Shown: positions 1 to 13,440, counted from the first letter of the stretch. The stretch is 64,000 bases of DNA from Megaleporinus macrocephalus (GCA_021613375.1 CM038714.1:41753623-41817622); one strand, 5' to 3'. Notes: a model not told the origin generated them from the sequence alone. Numbers and translations: made by a program.

Positions 1-2350
1 CATTTAGATGTTTTTGCCCAGACTGTTCAGCTTTATCTGCTAGACTGTCAGGGTATCAGTAAACATATTCATGTTCATTATGCATGGGTGTTTACGCATA
101 CATAAATACAAATGTTTGTAGACACATGCTCATTGAAAGTTTTCTCCAAAAACATCAGTAATAATCGGGAACTCATCTGCGAAGGCTGTACTCTCAACAT
201 TGGAACACTAATGTTAGGATTTGATTCAAACTGTTCATAAAAGTTCATACTGGTCCTTAGGGACCCCCAGATGGTCCACATTTTTAGTTTATCCCCATTT
301 ATTATGAGTGACTTGGGTTGCAGTCAAAATTTGGTCCAACTACTGGTCCCTGCGGACGGGTATTAGATACGAGAACCACTAGCTAAATGATCTCTGACCA
401 TTCGCAGACAAAAAAGAAATAAATGTATTTGTATTTACAAATACAAATACACATATGTATAAATGTGTATTTGCCAGATACGCTCCATGTACACTGACCA
501 GCCACTTTGTTAAGTTTCTAAGTTTCTACACAACATTTAGTCATTCACTAACCATCAATAACCCAGAGAAAATATTGTATTCCCTGTAAAAGTCTTTTAC
601 TGTGTTGATTGCAACAAAATTGTGTTAAACTACACCAGTCCTGGATATTAGCTTTCTTGTAGTTTGTAGTTTCACCCTGCATTTAAAAATCCTACCCAAT
701 GCCCATTACTAAACCAATGCATCAACCAATCATGCACTTCTTAAGAAGTTAATTACCTGGAACAGCTGAGCAGGTTATGGTTTAAATTACATTTTACTGG
801 TGACCACTGGTCTACATAATCTACATAAGCTTTTGTGCATCATGTAAATGGTAAGTGCTTTAAAATGTACTGCATAAAGTGCATACAGTGCTGTACCAAA
901 GTTAAAGACCATTCTTCATTTATTTTATTTCCAGTCAAAACAGTATATAATAAAGCTTGAGCTGTCAGCTTCTTGCTACTTGAAACTTATACAGCAGATA
1001 TTTTGCCCAAAGACATTTTGCCAGATGGTCCACATTTTTAGTTTATCCCCATTTATTATAAGTGACTTGGGTTGCAGTCAAAATTTGGTCCAACTACTGG
1101 TCTCTGCAGACGGGTATTAGATACGAGAACGACTAGCCAAATGATCTCTGATCATTCACATACATAAAAGAAATAAATGTAAAGTGTATTTGCCAGATAC
1201 GTTCCATGTACACTGACCAGCCACTTTGTTAAGTACACTTTCTTGTATCTGCACAAATTTTCCATTATATCAGCTCCACTTACCATATAGGTGCACTTTG
1301 TAATTTTGCAATTACTGACTGTAGCCCACTTTTATCCTGTTCATCAATGGTCAGGACCACCACCAAGCAGATATTAAACACCTCAGCAACACTGCTGCAT
1401 CTGATGTACTTGTACCAGCACAACACACACTAACACACCACCAGTGTCAATGTCAATTCAGTGCTGAGAATGATCCACCACCCAAATAATACTTGCTCTG
1501 TGGTGGTCCTGTGAGGGTCCTGACCACTGAAGAACAGAAGAGTATTGGTAAACACCTAAACTGCTACATAACACAGACATAAATATATGAGACCGTGTGC
1601 CGTTTTGAGCTGTCATAACAGATTCTGTTCAGTAACAGAACAATAAACATATCATGTTGCAATTACCCCTCATTGTTATGACTGATGCCATAATGTTTGA
1701 TGTCATGACAGCTCACTAGAGTTCATGACAATTAATGGTAACTGTAACTGTACTGTTTCTAGAATGAACATTTACTCTGTGTGTGAAAGTGTCCACCGCA
1801 ATAATGTGGTGTTTCACAATTGAGTGTGTTTTTTCTCTTGACACACTTGCCAAGTTGAATTCCAAACAACAAGCATGTGGAAGTGTTTTTATGCCCTTAT
1901 AGTTTATATAGGTTATTTAGTCATTCACTAACCATCAATAACCCAGAAAAAATATTGTATTCCCTGTAAACATCTTTTACTGTATTGATTGCCACAAAAT
2001 TGTGTTAAACTACACCAGTCCTGGATATTAGCTTTCCTGTAGTGTGTAGTTCCACCCTGCATTTAAAATGCTGCCCAATGCCCATTACTAAACCAATGCA
2101 TCAACCAATCATGCACTTCTGAAGAACTTAATTATCCGGAACAGCTGAGCAGGTTATGGTTTAAATAGCATTTTACAAAGAGTAGATCTGGTGAGCACTG
2201 GTCTACATAATCTACATAAGCTTTTGTGCATTATGTAAACAGTAAGTTTTTTTTAAATGTACAGCATAAAGTCCATACAGTGCTGTACCAAAGTTAAAGA
2301 CCATTCTTCATTTATTTTATTTCTGGTCAAAATAGTATATAATAAGGGTT
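1..2350. repeat. Interleaved duplicated repeat block (A1-B1-A2-B2)
   Basis: Unit A occurs at about 268-517 and again at 1023-1237. Unit B occurs at about 537-955 and again at 1917-2345. The A copies are offset by about 754 bp and the B copies by about 1,380 bp. Each A copy ends in a GACCAGCCACTTTGTTAAGT motif resembling a transposon end. No gene is visible. Confidence 0.8.
1214..1560. repeat. Dispersed fish repeat (characiform/siluriform type)
   Basis: It contains characteristic phrases such as CACAACACACACTAACACAC, a GATCCACCACC stretch and TGTGGTGGTCCTGTGAGGG. I recognise it as a widespread otophysan repeat, probably a non-autonomous DNA transposon. The recognition is from memory. It sits between A2 and B2 of the duplicated block and explains part of their spacing. 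Confidence 0.6.
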
Positions 2351-2662
2351 CTTCTTATAACTTTAAACTTGTTCAGTGATTAATTAATGGTTTCATACTG
2401 TAACATAAGCCATAAGCATAACTTTCAGCAGTTTGGACTGTAATTGTAGTGTCTGTTGTAAATAATGCAATGTGGTCACATTCTAAGAGGTCATGTCTTC
2501 TGAAGCGCCAAATAGGATATCATTAGTCAAGTTAAGCGCCACTTTCCCTGCCTCGATGTAAACTACTTTGTAAGATGTAATGTCTGTCGGTTCCACTGGT
2601 TTATCAGTGTAGTGGTTTATTAACTGGCCCGCACAGTACTGTTGGTCAGACCAGTATAATTT

Positions 2663-2905
2663 GTGCCCCTGCCAAATTACCTACTTTCTAGCAGAGAGGC
2701 TCCCAATGATATTATTGCAAAGTATCATGCAGTCAACAGTATACAAGCTCCTCTACCTGAAGTGAGGGAGATGCTACGTTTTGGTTGTAAAGGGGAATTT
2801 CAAACTTTTCTGCATGATTTAATGGTTGAGATGGCAACAAAGACATTCAGTGTGGTTGAATGTGAAATTATAGAAATCTATCTTATCTTGAAAATAAAAT
2901 GGTAA
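2663..2905 (+). other. Unrecognised 80-codon ORF
   Basis: The frame reads EAPNDIIAKYHAVNSIQAPL and on to EVREMLRFGCKGEFQTFLHD. A splice-acceptor-like CTACTTTCTAG lies just inside it, so an exon or a transposon remnant is possible. I do not recognise the protein, and the flanks are repetitive. Confidence 0.15.
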
Positions 2906-2938
2906 ACTACTGCGGTAGTTAAAACACTCAGTACTAAA

Positions 2939-2954
2939 GGGGGGGGGGGGGGGG
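2939..2954 (+). repeat. Run of 16 G
   Basis: An uninterrupted G tract in AT-rich sequence, able in principle to form a quadruplex. Confidence 0.9.
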
Positions 2955-4061
2955 TAGAGGACAAATCAGAGCACAATCTTCTGTTTTTTTCCAACAGTCC
3001 CAACAACTAAGCATGGACAGAAGAAATCAATGAAGGTTATCATTGCTTCACCTGTTCTGTTGGAATCAAATATAGATAAGGTATTGTATATGTTTGTGTA
3101 AGGAAAGACACAACTGTCTGTCTGCTTTGGCTGTTGAGAAAGCATGCTGGCGGTATGACAGTTTGGCCAGGCTTGGCTGTCATTATAATAACTCACGCAG
3201 AAAAACTTGCTGAAAAGATGTTGATAGGACGGTTTTGCCAGATGTCCAAACAACGTTGAGATTTGGTTAAAAAGTATTTTCAAGTTGTTGAAAAGACGCC
3301 TAGAAAATGATATTCCTCCATGTCTAAATGTGGTTGTAAAATGAAAGTTGAAAAGGCATCAATTTCAGGTCATTTGGTCGCTACATTCAACATTTTAATC
3401 ATAAGCTTGTGATACATTCTTTGTATTACATACATAATGACTCTGAAAGTAAGACAATGACAAGAAAGGATCTAACTATTTTAGGGGTGCCATTGTAACT
3501 TCCAACCCCAGATGGTCCAGGAGCACATTTAAGGTGGTCTGCCAAGGCTGTCCCAAATAAATATTTTCAATATTTATATTTTCAATAAATATATTGTTGG
3601 ATCCTGATTACAAAATACAATCAACAAAGGCAAAAAAAAAAAAAAAACATTGCAGTGGATAATGATATTGGGGGTGCCATATGTTTTCCTAAAAGCTACA
3701 CATAAAAATTTGATCTAGCTTCAAGATAGAACTCAGTAGCTAAATGGACAATTTGCTTTGTTTACAGACCAGCTGCACCGCTGGTCAGTTCGATAGTGAC
3801 AACTTATAAATACTCGATTCAAAACCATTAAACCATCCAGCTTCCCTCTAAGAACAAAACACTACACCTTTAAACCTGAACATGTGACATGTATAAAAAC
3901 CTGAAATATTACAAATAACTAGAAAAAAGGCCCCCAGGCATTCTGTAGTGACGGCTGTCAGCGGCAAGAAAATACTTTAGATAGACTAGTAAAGAGCAGT
4001 AATGTCACAAGTTGTTTATATGGTTTATTTCAAACATATTTATATTAATATTGCAGAAGCT
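2955..4061. other. No gene seen
   Basis: Unique-looking AT-rich sequence with a short A tract near 3632-3647. I see no supported coding exon. Confidence 0.5.
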
Positions 4062-4350
4062 GGTAGCACAGTGATGTAGTGGTCAGCACTGTCGCCTCAC
4101 AGCAAGACCATCCGGTTTTGATTACCGTTCTGGGCTGTTCTGGGTGGCGTTTGCTTGTTCTCCCTGTGCTTGAGTGGGTTTCCTGAGGGTATTCTGGTTT
4201 CCTCCCACCGTCCAAAGACATGCAAGTTGGGTTGATCCCTCTAAATTGGCCATAGGTGTGTGCGTGTGCGTGAATGTTGGCCATGTGATGGATTGGCGAC
4301 CTGTCCATGGTGTACCCCACCTTCGCCTGCGGAAGATGATGAATGAGTAG
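4062..4350 (+). mobile_element. tRNA-derived SINE, DANA/Mermaid-like
   Basis: The 5' head is tRNA-like: an A-box region GATGTAGTGGTCAGCACT near 4072, then a degenerate B box near 4112. The body has the familiar phrases GTTTGCTTGTTCTCCCTGTG, TTTCCTCCCACCGTCCAAAG and ACATGCAAGTTGGGTT. It ends in a GATGATGAATGAG tail. Any ORFs here are incidental. Confidence 0.85.
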
Positions 4351-5530
4351 GAGCTACTACACACATAAAGGCATAATTCACACACAGCATTGTTGAGCAT
4401 CTGCGATTAAGTTTAATTTAGGTTTATACCAAACAATTTAATCAGTTCTAGTTTCATGGCTATATGTTGGGTGAACCAATACACAGCCCACATTTTGAAC
4501 ATCTGTTTTTGACCAAATTTAATCCAAAAAACAAAATCTATATGGCGTCTCGTGTTTGGTTGGATGTTTGGGGCCTACAAGCAGGTGGATGGATCGGGTG
4601 TGTACTTTGAAATATAATGCTGCCAGCACCACTGTCCATGTGTCTGTTTACAATGAATATGACAGGTGGTCGTAATAATGTACCTTCTATAAAAGAGACT
4701 GAAGAGGCAGCGTTGGTCTTTGAGGCCATTAAATACATTTACTTTAATTTTTATTACCAAACAGAGAAACTGATGTTGTGTCTAACTTTAGCTATTCGCA
4801 ACACCAGCCATAGCATCTCTGTTGGTATTGCTCCGGTATGGATCCATCCTTGTGTATCCCCCTTTAACACTGAGCTTAGGGCCAAAAGCTTATCTCATAA
4901 CTGTTCGAAACAATGTCCCAAGCATCAATCAACATGTTAGTAACCATTTTATGTAATAGCTTCCCATAACGGCTGGTTCCCATCATCTACACTGTTAACA
5001 ATTCTGACTCCTCAGAACGTTTTACATTAAACCAGTTTAAATGACCTTTGTCTGACTTTATTGGGGCAGACGTACGTACATGGGAAGGCGTCATACTTAT
5101 TAATGTTCCAGATAAGTTCTCAGTTGAAATAGTGTTATTCTGTCTCCAGATATTTTCAACTTGTCTCAAGGTCTCCAATTAGCTTTGCTATGCTTGATTC
5201 ACTCTTTTGATCAGATTTTCAGAGTTTAGTTCAACAGGCCTCAAGTTGTTCAAGAGCATGTAAAAACAAAAGCCAGATGTTTTAAAAAACAAAAGTTGGC
5301 AAAACAAGTAACGAGTATTTAATTGTGCAGCTCATGAAAATATTTGCCAATTGGTTTACAGCATGTACCTGGCCAGCATCTAAAATTATATTTTTCTTAA
5401 TTCTACCTATGACTATGTATTAAGTCCAGAGAATTGAGTAAGCACAGAAAATATATTTAGTTTGAATGTTTAGAAACTAATAGACTAGCTAGCTAGCAAA
5501 CTAGTCAGCTGTGTAGTAAGTTATTCTACG
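4351..5530. other. No gene seen
   Basis: AT-rich sequence with no convincing exon. ORFs of 60-107 codons near 4.6-5.2 kb have no recognisable domains. Confidence 0.5.
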
Positions 5531-5536
5531 AGTTCA

Positions 5537-6005
5537 TAGTTTGTTTCATTTTAAGGGATAAAGAGAGATGGGAATATGGAATACGCTCATGTAAAATAAA
5601 TTGTGGCCATTTTAGTACCTAAACCGACACAAATATTAGTGAACTGCAAGAAAGAAAATAAATTGCATGAAAAATTAAGCATATGTGCACTTTTATCTCT
5701 GATGGTATTGCTTTCTTATAGGAACTGGCTTAATGGTTGCTATTAAAAACCACTAGCTTCTTGTACAGCTTTAGATCCTGTTGAGAAACCATCACATGTA
5801 TCAATCCCAGGACACCTATTAACCCATTTAAATCTTTTACACGGTAAAATAATATTTTATTTTATTTTAATATTATATTTTTCAGCCTGTTTAATTCTAA
5901 GGGATAATGAGAGGTTGGAAAATGGTTATGTGGTACACAACCCGACATAAATATTATAATGGGACATGGGAAGGTAATATAAAATGCAAGAAAAATGGTA
6001 ATGTA
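5537..6005. repeat. Diverged direct duplication
   Basis: About 5537-5670 and 5890-6003 share a series of words in the same order (TTTTAAGGGATAA, AGAGATGGGAATATGG, CCGACACAAATATTA and equivalents), offset by about 353 bp. Confidence 0.5.
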
Positions 6006-6740
6006 AGTTATGGAACCTTTAACAACTTTGTTACATATTTATATTTTTGGAATACATACATTTATTCTGCTGATTTGCATATGTACTTATCTGGTTGGTA
6101 CATATCCAAAAGATTGGTCTTTTGTGTCATGGTGGGATCACATTTCTGATTTTTATTTTCCATCGTGGTGCACATCACTTATTCACCATGCTCAAGAGGA
6201 TTGCTTTGAACTTCAACAAGTCCATGGAAGTGAATTTAGCTGGCCTGCTCTGTGATTTAATTGAGCTTTAAGAGGGTTCTGCTAGGCCTCCTCCACATAT
6301 TCTCTGTTCTTCTTTCTTTATAGGGCCTCGGCATAATAGGAATAATGGCCTGAACTGCCCACTAATGAGCCTCGACCAGTGGGGCCACATAAAATGAAGT
6401 CAGCTGAGCAGAACAGTTCTGCTAATTACTAAAAAAAAGACTATATAACTAGAGCCACATTTTTACTTAGAGAATGTGATTAAAACCACAGTGTATTATG
6501 GAAGTTGCAAAAACGCCTTTATGTAACAGTTTAGCTGAATTGTGTTACTCTGCGTTGATGATAGCTGCAGTCCATTGTTACTGCTACTACAGTAAAAAGT
6601 GCATTATACACATTATAAACAGTATACATGCAAAAAAAATAGCAGTCATGGTGAAGTTAAGGAGCTTCCTAAACTTCTCAGAGATTATTTAAGGTGCCAT
6701 AGAATAGAAAACCATATTTACATTGGCACAGTTGAATGAG
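6006..6740. other. No gene seen
   Basis: AT-rich sequence. Short ORFs at 6010-6255 and 6498-6692 have no recognisable product. Confidence 0.45.
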
Positions 6741-6744
6741 TAGA

Positions 6745-7100
6745 GTTTACATCGATGTTGTCTCAAAGCAGCTTTACAGAGTTTTGAAAACAGTTACAAC
6801 ATATATCTCCCAGTGAGCAAGCCAGAGGCAACAGTGGCAAGAAAAAACTCCCTCAGACTGGAGGAAGAAACCTTGGGAGGAACCAGACTCACAAGGGGAG
6901 ACCCATCCTCCTCTGGTCAAACAGTATTTACAGTTTAAACTAAATACCAAAGAAAAGAGCCTCTGTTTGAAATCTCTGTTTGGATAGCAAAGCTGTAGAA
7001 GCTGCACAGATAGAGGCAGTGTATGACTGAGGCAGTCTCTGACTGAGTCTTTATGTAAAGTGGACGTGAGCTGAAACAGTCCCATCCTATCTCAATGCTG
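6745..7100 (-). repeat. Dispersed fish repeat, minus copy
   Basis: It carries CTGGAGGAAGAAACCTTGGG, AACTCCCTCAGACTGG and GGGGAGACCCATCCTCCTCT, a sequence common across teleost genomes. It is the inverted partner of the copy at 15605-15978. Confidence 0.8.
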
Positions 7101-7895
7101 GTGCATCTGGATGGCACAGTGATGTAACTAAGGGTGTAGCAGTAGACACAGATGGACAGGTGAGCTGGCTGTTGACGGTGGGGTGGAGGCCCTGATGATC
7201 AGTCCTTCAACAGAGTTCAACAGACGCTGAGGTTTACGGTATGTAAACCTCAAACACTGTTGTCCCTCCTTTAAATACAAACCCAGTGTTTGCAAAAGCA
7301 GGTGGTAAAACAGGCTGAATCCAAAATCCGTAACTTCTAATGTGAAATGAAATATTAAAAAAAAACAAGCTGCCGAACAGAAAGCCACCTTCAACTCCCA
7401 AATCTTTAATTGGATCCTGAATAATTTTAATTTTTGCTCTGCATGTTTGACTCCAGACACTTTCTCAAACCTTGGACAATATCGAGCAGCTTTGCTTAGT
7501 GTTTGACACTGAAGTGACTGAAGAGAGGAGCAGTTCCATCTGCATTAGCCTCACATGCCCAAATGCAACCTGTAAGTAGCAGCCATGCTGCAACTTTCTC
7601 TACTTTTTGACAGTTGAAGATCATCCCAAATCGAATGTTTCATACTGAGCTTACAACGTTAATGTAATTTGTGTTGTTGTTGTAGTATTGGTATTGTTCA
7701 CTTCTAGCAAGCTACAAATAACTAACATTAGCATAGCTGAGGTGAACAGTATGACAATCCAGCTTATTACACTCAGGTTCATTTTTTGTATATTCATAAA
7801 CTCACTAAAACAGCTCATTTGCTTCTAGAGCCATCATCATAGGGTGTAAATAGGCATGTAAAACTGAATCTGGGCATTTATTTCGCCCTAACATA
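7101..7895. other. No gene seen
   Basis: No supported exon. The 110-codon minus ORF at 7128-7460 has no recognisable motifs. Confidence 0.45.
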
Positions 7896-9000
7896 CAGTT
7901 GTGCTCATAAATTTACATGCCCTGGCAAAATTTGTCATTTATTGGCTATTTTTCAGAGAATATGAATGATGATACAAAATCTTTTCTTTTATTCATAGTT
8001 AGTGGTTGGGTGAAGCTATTTATTATCCAACAGTTGTATTTGCCCTTTATAATAAAATATTAATGACAACAGAAGCTATCCAAATAACCCTGCTCAACAT
8101 TAACATTAACATACCCTCCTTTAACATTAATGACAGCTTGAAGTCTTCTGTGGTAGTTATGGATCGTAGATAATAAAGCTGCCCATTCTTCTTGGCTAGT
8201 TCCTGTACATTTTTGGGCTGTCTTGCATGAACGACACGTTTGACATCTCCCCTGATCCACCTCCGTGTTTCATAGTAGGGATGGTGTACTTTTCATCATA
8301 GGCCTTGTTGACTCCACTCCAAATGTAGCGTTTATGGTTGTGGCCAAAAAGTACAATTTTGGTCTCATTACTCCAAATAACTTTATTCCAGAATTTCAGT
8401 TGAGGCTCGTCTTTGTGCTGTTGGGCATATTGTAATATATATTCTCTTGGCGGCTTGACCATGTAGCCCATTTTTCTTCAAGTGCGTCCTTATTGTGCAT
8501 CTTGAAACAGCCCCACCACTCTCTGTAGTCCTGTATGTCAGCTGACGTTATTTGTGGCTTTTTCTTTGCATCCCAAACAATTTTCTTGGCAGTAAATGGC
8601 GAAAATTTTTGTTGATCTTGACTTGATTTCAACAGAATCCCTCAACACTGGCGATTGGCATTCTCAATTCCTTGGATATCTTTTTATATCCTTTTCCTAT
8701 TTTATAAAGTTCAACCATCTTCTTCCCCAGATCCTTTGTTTTGATTTCCCCATGGCTCGTAGTCCAACAATGTCAATGGCAGCACTAGAAGAACCATGCA
8801 GGGGTCTGTCAGGAGCCTAGTAACTTACTGATCAGGTTCATTTGGATAGTTTCTGTTGTCATTATGATTAAAAAACAGAAAACACAATTGTTCAACAATA
8901 AATGGCTTCACCCAGCCATAAATATATAAAGTTTTTATATTACCATTCATATTCTCTGAAAAATAGCCAAAATATCACAAATTCTGCCACGGTATGTATT
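7896..9000 (-). mobile_element. Decayed Tc1/mariner transposon
   Basis: Inverted ends match over more than 70 bp: at 7896 onward and, reverse-complemented, up to about 9000. They share GGCTATTTTTCAGAGAATAT. A TA precedes the left end. The minus strand codes transposase pieces: KPQITSADIQDYRE near 8530, FWNKVIWSNETKIVLFGHN near 8350, TIPTMKHGGGSG near 8260 and SQEEWAALLSTIHNYHRRLQ near 8170. Frameshifts separate them. The WSDE motif reads WSNE, losing the second catalytic acid, and the stretch with the third acid is deleted. Confidence 0.9.
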
Positions 9001-9079
9001 GTCTTTAACAATACAGAATAAATGCATTCTGTGGCACAATGCACAACTGGAAAACGCCACAGCATGCTATAGCAAAGGC

Positions 9080-9830
9080 ATTAATTATCCCTGTCAACCC
9101 TGCTGATAATGTGCAATTGGAATGACACAGTGAACCACAGGATCCTTCTGTCTATCCTCACTAACCTTGGAATCGCTGGCTCTAAATGAAAGTGGTATTG
9201 GTCCTATCTGAAGGAGTGCTCTAGCCAGGTAACACGGAAAGGGTCCACATCTGCTCTAAGCAGGTTCTCCACCGGTGTTCAACACTTTCTCTCTCAGGAT
9301 GCCCTCCCAGGTGTTCGTCCAGTCTTTTGTCTTTTCAAGGCTTTACCGCTGCAATTGCTTCTGGCTGGTCTGTCTCCACAGGCCATCAGGCCCTTGCAAC
9401 TGGTCTGGAGTGGCATGGCTTGCCTTCAATCATTCCAAGTTCACTTATATCACTCCACTGCTGTGCTCCCCATACTGCCTGCATCAGATTTAAAACTCTG
9501 ATGCCTACAAAGTCAAAAATGGACCAGCCCCTCGCTACCCTATGGCAAGGGTCAAAATTTGATCTATTCCTTGAGCTTTAAGTACAGTTCAGCTCGACCC
9601 ACCATCCTTCAAGATGCATGGAAGAAAACCTTCAAGACTCTTTGTCCTGGCACCCAGGTAGTGGAATGAGCTTCCACTGGCTGTCTGAGCCACAGACTCT
9701 CTTGGGGTCTCTTTGTGAACCACTTGTGAGCACTAAAGTATTTATCAAAATGAATCATATTGCACTTTCACTGCATTTAGCTCATTATTCTCTTTCTGGA
9801 GTGATGTAGCAGATCCAGTAGATATTGGGG
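9080..9830 (+). mobile_element. L2-like LINE remnant (reverse transcriptase end and C-terminus)
   Basis: The translation shows a degenerate HRILLSILTNLGIAGSKWKW and a WSYLKE region, then after a deletion RFKTLM and LPLAV-type pieces of the LINE C-terminus. Frames are broken repeatedly, so it is dead. Clade assignment is from general resemblance to fish L2/CR1 elements. Confidence 0.7.
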
Positions 9831-9859
9831 GAGAGTTTAATCATGGCGGTGATTAAGTT

Positions 9860-10000
9860 TTCTACGAGACTACCTAAGCAAAATAACTCAAAATTGGTTT
9901 CTAACAAAGGTAAAAGTGATTCAATGGTCTTGCCAGTCTCTTGATTTGAACCCCATTGAAAATTTATGAAGGATTTTGAAATAGTGAGGCCAACTCACAT
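9860..10000 (+). mobile_element. Tc1 transposase C-terminal fragment
   Basis: A degenerate form of the Tc1 signature SPDLNPIENLW is readable (QSLDLNPIENL equivalent) near 9930-9990, with stops. The ends are not identifiable. Confidence 0.55.
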
Positions 10001-10474
10001 AACCTTGGGGAATTGAAGAAGACTTAATTTATATTGATTTTTTTGCCTCATATTTCTGAAAATGTTTTTAACTGCTAAAAAATGTAAAACTTTAAAACTT
10101 TAAACTAAATATCATGTTGCAAATTAAGGTAATTTCAAAAGTACTCAACAATCTGAAAAACTATTGCAAATTCTTACTTTCTCAAATGTCAGGAAGAACT
10201 ACCAAAAAAAGAGGACATTTATTTTTTAATGTTTTCAATGTAAGAGGACCTCAGGTAACCTTTATATGTAATGGTGCAAGATCAGTGGACCTTTCATAAA
10301 CTATGGGAAAAAGTGGAGTTCGTTGTTAGAATGATTTAGTTTACCATGTCAAGTGGTATGACCTCCGGAAGGCTATGAAAATGTGTAATAATATTATAAT
10401 TATGTCTGAGTAGATGCCTTTTTAATCTGATATCCGTCTGAAGTCAGGTGGCACAACCAGTAATTCAAATGGTG

Positions 10475-10575
10475 CAATCAGAATCAGATTCAGAATCACT
10501 TTATTTTGCCACAGATGTTACATGAGTCTGTCTTGGTGAGAGCACATGTATGACATGTAACATACTAAACAGACC
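10475..10575 (-). mobile_element. LINE 3'-tail remnant
   Basis: A short (CAGAAT)-type repeat is followed by CACTTTATTTTGCCACA, resembling the reversed 3' end of fish L2-like elements. Confidence 0.5.
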
Positions 10576-12780
10576 AGACAAGCACACAGACTAGTAATAA
10601 ATATTTAACTAAAATAAAAAATTAAAGAAAATACAAAACATAGAATGAAGAATACAGATAATAAAGGACTATGTGAATATCCGTAATGCTTTAATTGAAG
10701 GGTGTCAACTTACAACATTCATAACAACCAACATAAACACTTTATAACATGTTCATGAATGTTTAAATACACATTCATAAAATATACATATTTTACATGA
10801 CATTAATATAGACTACTGTGTCATTTTATCAAAAAACAGTAAAATAAATAAAAGTCATTTTTATTTTCCAAAAATTACGCTTACCTTGAATACCCATTTG
10901 AACACAGTGTGCATTAACATTTGACACTTTGTCTTGCTTAGACTTTAAACTTCTTTTTAATTATTAATAGGTTTTTTTCTTTATCATTTGTATTTTACAC
11001 TTTGCTGTTCTTTCTGTGTTATTTAAAATTGTTTTGTGCCAGAGACTTAATTCACCAGTCCATATATTGTTGAAGTAAATGTATTATTAAACTATATATT
11101 ATTTTATTAAGTTTAACTCTATTGGATTTAAATGCTGATATCCTACATCAAGAATGAATTAACACTACTATCTTCCTTGCTTATGGTGTTGGAGAAGGTA
11201 CAAGCTTAACGGTGCACTGATTATCCAGCTTAACTGACACTTTTTGATGTTAAATGTAATATACACCATTATCCTAAGGACTGATTCATTCTGTTTTATA
11301 TACAAGTTATGCACATTACCTCAAAGTATGATAAAGTTACAGCTGCAATCCTTACAGTGATCAATGATAACTCGTAGTCCTTCCAGATGCTGATAATTAA
11401 ATAAATAAATTTGCTTTACCTTTATTTTAAAAGTGATGAAGCCACATTAACCTGAAATGCACCGCAATGCAGTCTACTTACATTCATGTGAATGTCAGCC
11501 ATCTATAGGGAATCAATGAGTAATACGGCCCTTGCCATACTAAGTTCCAGACATCAAGTTGAATGATGATATGAAGTATATTTATGAGTAATTAATTGTC
11601 CATATAGTAACGTGACCTGCAAAGCAACATGCTTAAGTAATTCATAGAATTTTTAATGAATTTTTGATCATAAAGGGATTCAATCAATAAACACCACATG
11701 GACGAAGGTCCTTTTTATTGGAAAGACAAATTAAAAATTAATGTAGACATTTGGAAAGTTAGGTTAGCTCCATCTAGATGAAGAAATGTAGCTAGCTGTG
11801 CTACCTAGCTTCTAACCTGACATGTTTCTAAACTGTTAACTCATTTTGGTTAACTTCTTAGTGAGCTGACCTTAGCGAATTTGCTTTTATCATAAATAAT
11901 CTTTACTAATACAGTTTATCCAGCTGTACAGTAGCATAACTTAGTTCGTTAGTATCAGTAACACTAGCGGAATGTAGCTTGTATAGAAGTTGCTGCCCTC
12001 ATGAGACTATGACATTTGAGGCTTGGACTTTTATTTAAAAAAATAAAAATACTCAGTAAGTGTTTATTTAGGTTATTTAGGAATGTGTTATGTAGAAACC
12101 CTTCAAATAATGTTTTACCTGAATATCTGTATTTATGCATATATAGATGTCTGTACATATGCAAGTCTGAGTATATATGTATATAAAAACTATTATTATA
12201 AACAATAATAAGAACATTTGCAAATGAGCATAGTTGCAGAGTCACTGTACAGTAAAGAGGTTTAAGTTAAAAGTATGAGGTGTCCACTGAGGTCAATGAG
12301 TGCTATAGCTCTGGGGAAAAAGATGTTAGTGGGGCTGTTTGTGCTTGTGTTGATGGTCCTGCTTTTTGCCAGAGGGATGTGACTGGAAGCGGTATTGGCC
12401 AGAATGCTGAGGATAAGAGATTAATATAGTTTTAATAAAAGAAATAGGCAGGTTAACTAATTGATAACACTATACTAAACACATAAAATGGACATAGATA
12501 TAAATGCAAACCTATATGCAGATATAAAAAATGAATACTATGTCTTTTTTATTAGGAGTTAGTCAAATTTTCATTTATTAAAGCTGTCATTGAGCCATTT
12601 ACACATACGTTTATAAGTAGTAAGCTAAGAAATGTTATGTTTGTAAATGTAAAGTGACTAAATGCACTAAAAGACTATTAATAAATAAGACAAAGCTGTC
12701 TGAATACCTGCGTTCCTTTCTCTGTATATATGCACCAGTTTCACAAGGAACGTATTTTATATAGAGTACAATAGCTGCTT
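10576..12780. other. No gene seen
   Basis: Very AT-rich, with many short homopolymers and TA-rich stretches. No supported exon, and no ORF above 93 codons. Confidence 0.5.
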
Positions 12781-13440
12781 GCAGAATCTCATTTGTTAGC
12801 GCAGGGCAGGATATCCGGCTCCCTGTGTAAGCTTTATCTCACAGCACATTATCCACATACCCGGGTGACCTTTTGGGTATGGACAATAAATCTAGATGCT
12901 TAATGGATATTTGGAAACATTTTGAAGCATGAGAGCTTTCATTCTTGTCTTTCGAAAGACTCATACATTTTATTCTTTTCATTGTTTCGCACACACCCCT
13001 GGCTTTCTTCAAATACATAGCCGGACACCTAACATACAAACAGCGTGGGCGCGTCTTATGTTACACAGTCTCCCATAACATGTTTAATGGGAAAAACATG
13101 TGAACCCATTCTTAACAGTCGTCTCATTGAGTTACATGGAAAAAACCCGAGAAGGCAAATGTTTATCCATAGAGTAAGTAAACTTTGCTTGTCCCAGGAT
13201 TAACATTTTCTGCGAGGAACGAGACTTTAGTGGCTCTTGCGCCTGTTTTTTTCTGATTATTTGTCTTGGTTTCTGATTTTCCTTCGCTGACCGGACCTTT
13301 GACCAGAACACACACTGAGATGTTATATCAAACTTTCTGATTGTAAAATATTTACTTGTGTGCCTCATATGGGAGCATGGACAGGGGAGCGTTAACCAGA
13401 ACAGTTTGCTAAATATTGTTCCCACAACTCAGAAAGCCAA
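12781..13440. other. Higher-complexity non-repeat tract, possible conserved noncoding sequence
   Basis: The composition is more balanced than the flanks and I recognise no repeats. Open frames on the minus strand (12839-13039, 13132-13425) have no recognisable domain. Cross-species conservation cannot be tested here. Confidence 0.25.

Noticed and set aside
4062..4350. tRNA gene at the SINE head
   Set aside because: The tRNA-like part is degenerate and followed by a typical SINE body. The cloverleaf would not be intact.
8196..8632. Functional Tc1 transposase
   Set aside because: Frameshifts, WSDE changed to WSNE, and loss of the segment carrying the third catalytic acid.
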